From: an uncultured Brevibacterium sp.
GTDB lineage: Bacteria; Actinomycetota; Actinomycetes; Actinomycetales; Brevibacteriaceae
Assembly: GCA_943914815.1 (NCBI GenBank)
Contig: CALUDL010000096.1
Location: 1 to 6,045, forward strand
Reading direction: 5' to 3'
Length of the DNA stretch: 6,045 nt
Position 1 is the stretch's first letter. The number at the start of each line of letters is the position of its first letter. Under the pieces are notes generated by a model. It was not told where the DNA came from. It did no database searches and was given only the letters and a program-made list of their open reading frames with translations. The position numbers and the translations under genes are program-made. This document shows, one piece after another, positions 4,454-6,045 of the stretch.

Positions 4454-6045
4454 GTGAACACGTACGCGCCCCAATTTCCGGCCGGTCACCTCGCAAGTGA
4501 ACCCGGAACACTTATCGATCTCATTTTAAAGAACGTCGCTGAACACCCGGACACTCCAGCGATCGACGACGGCACAACGGTTCTCACATATGCGGAGCTC
4601 ATTGAGCAGATGCGCTCGTTTGGGCTCACCCTTCACGAACACGGTGTGGGTCCCGGCGACAAAGTTGGGGTACGCGTCTCCTCGGGATCTGTAGACCTGT
4701 ACGTGTCGATTTTGTCGGTTCTCATGATCGGCGCGGCCTATGTTCCTGTCGATGTTGACGACCCTGATGAACGCGCCCGCACGGTCTTCGAAGAGGCCAA
4801 CGTCGCAGCCGTCATCACCGACGGACCCACGATCACCAAGGTCACCACCAGAGAAACCCCGCCTGAACTCCGCGCCCCGGTCCCGGAAGACGACTGCTGG
4901 GTGATTTTCACCTCGGGATCCACGGGTAAACCCAAGGGCGTTGCCGTGACGCACCGCTCAGCGGCCGCTTTTGTGGCAGCCGAATCCCAGATTTTCTGCC
5001 AAGACGAGCCTTTGGGCCCGTCTGACCGGGTCCTGGCTGGTTTGTCGGTGGCGTTCGACGCGAGCTGTGAAGAAATGTGGCTCGCATGGGGTCACGGAGC
5101 TTGCCTGGTTCCTGCTCCCCGCGCGTTAGTGAAGTCTGGAATGGACTTGGGACCGTGGCTTGCTAGCCGCCGCATTTCGGTTGTCTCCACGGTCCCCACG
5201 CTGGCGGCCCTGTGGCCACCAGAGACCCTGGACAATGTGCGTCTCCTCATTTTTGGTGGCGAGGCCTGCCCGTTGGAACTGGCTCAGCGTCTGTCGGACG
5301 GTGACCGTGAAGTGTGGAACACGTACGGGCCCACCGAGGCCACCGTGGTCGCGTGTGCGGCTCCGCTGGGCGAAGAACCGGTGCGTATTGGACTTCCTTT
5401 GGCCGGTTGGGACTTAGCTGTCGTCAACCCAGAAACCGGAATCCCGGTTGCCGAAGGTGAAACGGGCGAACTCATCATCGGCGGAGTGGGGCTCGCCCGC
5501 TACCTGGACCCGGAAAAAGACGCCGAAAAGTACGCCCCCATGGAAACCCTGGGGTGGGAGCGCGCATACCGTTCCGGTGATTTGGTCATCAACGACCCTG
5601 CCGGCCTGATCTTCGTTGGACGAGCCGACGAACAGATCAAACTGGGTGGCCGCCGAATTGAGATGGGTGAGGTTGACGCTGCCCTCCAGTCGCTGCCCGG
5701 CGTCCACGGTGGCGCGGCCGCGGTGAAAACCACCTCGGGTGGGGTTCAACTACTGGTTGGCTACTTGGCCCCTTCGCCCGGTGTCACTGGTGACGCGCAG
5801 CAACTCGAGACCTGGGCCCAGCAACTCCGTGACGTGTTACCTCCTGCCCTTGTTCCGCGCCTAGCCGTGGTTGACGACTTGCCAACCAAGACCTCGGGCA
5901 AGGTCGACCGCAACGCACTCCCCTGGCCTCTTCCCGGTATGGAAGTTGCCGACGACTCCGGGGACGTCCCCGCCGAATACGCGTGGATCGCCGAACAGTG
6001 GGAAGCTACCCTGGGCGCAGCCCCCGGCATGAACACCGACTTCTT
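4454..6045 (+). CDS. Nonribosomal peptide synthetase, Pls/PosA-like; adenylation domain and start of carrier domain (3' end outside window)
   Basis: The frame runs 530 codons to the window edge without a stop. It holds a complete adenylation domain that activates an amino acid with ATP. Core motifs are LTYAEL (A1, 44-49), GAAYVPVD (A2, 93-100), FTSGSTGKPKGV (A3, 152-163), FDAS (A4, 201-204), NTYGPTE (A5, 289-295), GELIIGG (A6, 338-344), YRSGDL (A7, 372-377), GRADEQIKLGGR (A8, 389-400), LPPALVP (A9, 462-468) and PTKTSGKVDRN (A10, 477-487; catalytic K483). From about residue 505 a T domain begins, ending at NTDFF before its serine is reached. Phrases such as FDASCEEMWLAWGHGACLVP and the LARYLDPEKDAEKYAP block recall the Pls/PosA family, in which A-T is followed by membrane helices and three condensation-like domains. 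Those are not in view. No condensation domain precedes the A domain. The residues lining the pocket suggest a basic amino acid. The partner PPTase gene is divergent. The A domain is certain; the Pls/PosA placement is likely. Confidence 0.9.
   Translation, partial: MNTYAPQFPAGHLASEPGTLIDLILKNVAEHPDTPAIDDGTTVLTYAELIEQMRSFGLTLHEHGVGPGDKVGVRVSSGSVDLYVSILSVLMIGAAYVPVDVDDPDERARTVFEEANVAAVITDGPTITKVTTRETPPELRAPVPEDDCWVIFTSGSTGKPKGVAVTHRSAAAFVAAESQIFCQDEPLGPSDRVLAGLSVAFDASCEEMWLAWGHGACLVPAPRALVKSGMDLGPWLASRRISVVSTVPTLAALWPPETLDNVRLLIFGGEACPLELAQRLSDGDREVWNTYGPTEATVVACAAPLGEEPVRIGLPLAGWDLAVVNPETGIPVAEGETGELIIGGVGLARYLDPEKDAEKYAPMETLGWERAYRSGDLVINDPAGLIFVGRADEQIKLGGRRIEMGEVDAALQSLPGVHGGAAAVKTTSGGVQLLVGYLAPSPGVTGDAQQLETWAQQLRDVLPPALVPRLAVVDDLPTKTSGKVDRNALPWPLPGMEVADDSGDVPAEYAWIAEQWEATLGAAPGMNTDF

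Noticed and set aside
4510..4535. TTA codon near the NRPS start as a possible developmental (bldA-type) control point
   Set aside because: TTA codons also occur elsewhere in the window (for example in the same gene near 5126), GC is moderate, and nothing identifies the organism as Streptomyces, so no special control is supported.
4526..4954. Minus-strand frame (142 codons) opposite the NRPS start
   Set aside because: The plus strand carries adenylation motifs A1 to A3 over this interval, so the antisense frame is a shadow.

Overview
The window looks like a chromosomal segment of an actinobacterium (Actinomycetota). This rests on moderately high GC, judged by eye and not counted, on GTG starts with good Shine-Dalgarno sequences, on the PF10081-type alpha/beta-hydrolase, and on an NRPS adenylation domain that reads like the Pls/PosA (epsilon-poly-lysine synthetase-like) family common in these bacteria. 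No genus can be named from the sequence. No mobile element, RNA gene, CRISPR array or sizeable repeat was seen, and coding density is very high.

Left half, plus strand (1-2971): three genes in tandem with short gaps, plausibly one transcription unit. They are the 3' part of a COG4425/PF10081-like serine hydrolase (1-639, start outside the window), an OpgC-like multi-pass membrane acyltransferase (646-1746), and a class I PLP-dependent aminotransferase (1784-2971). The hydrolase and the acyltransferase are 6 nt apart and probably translationally coupled. Both are of kinds that act at the cell envelope.

Right half (2992-6045): two minus-strand genes, a TesB-like double-hotdog acyl-CoA thioesterase (2992-3792) and a short Sfp/AcpT-type 4'-phosphopantetheinyl transferase (3824-4375), point away from a large plus-strand gene (4454 to the window end). 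That gene opens with a complete adenylation domain followed by the first residues of a carrier (T) domain. The divergent arrangement pairs a carrier-protein-dependent synthetase with the enzyme that would install its phosphopantetheine arm. The adenylation specificity residues, read by eye against GrsA, spell D-A-E-S-I-G-T-V-V-K. This resembles codes I remember for lysine-activating domains, so a lysine or other basic amino acid substrate is the working hypothesis.

The most interesting content is this putative Pls/PosA-type locus. The rest of the synthetase, including the membrane and tandem condensation-like domains typical of that family, lies beyond the right edge and cannot be checked here. 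None of the individual genes is of a clearly new type. For both minus-strand genes and for the NRPS the best-supported start differs from the longest possible reading frame.
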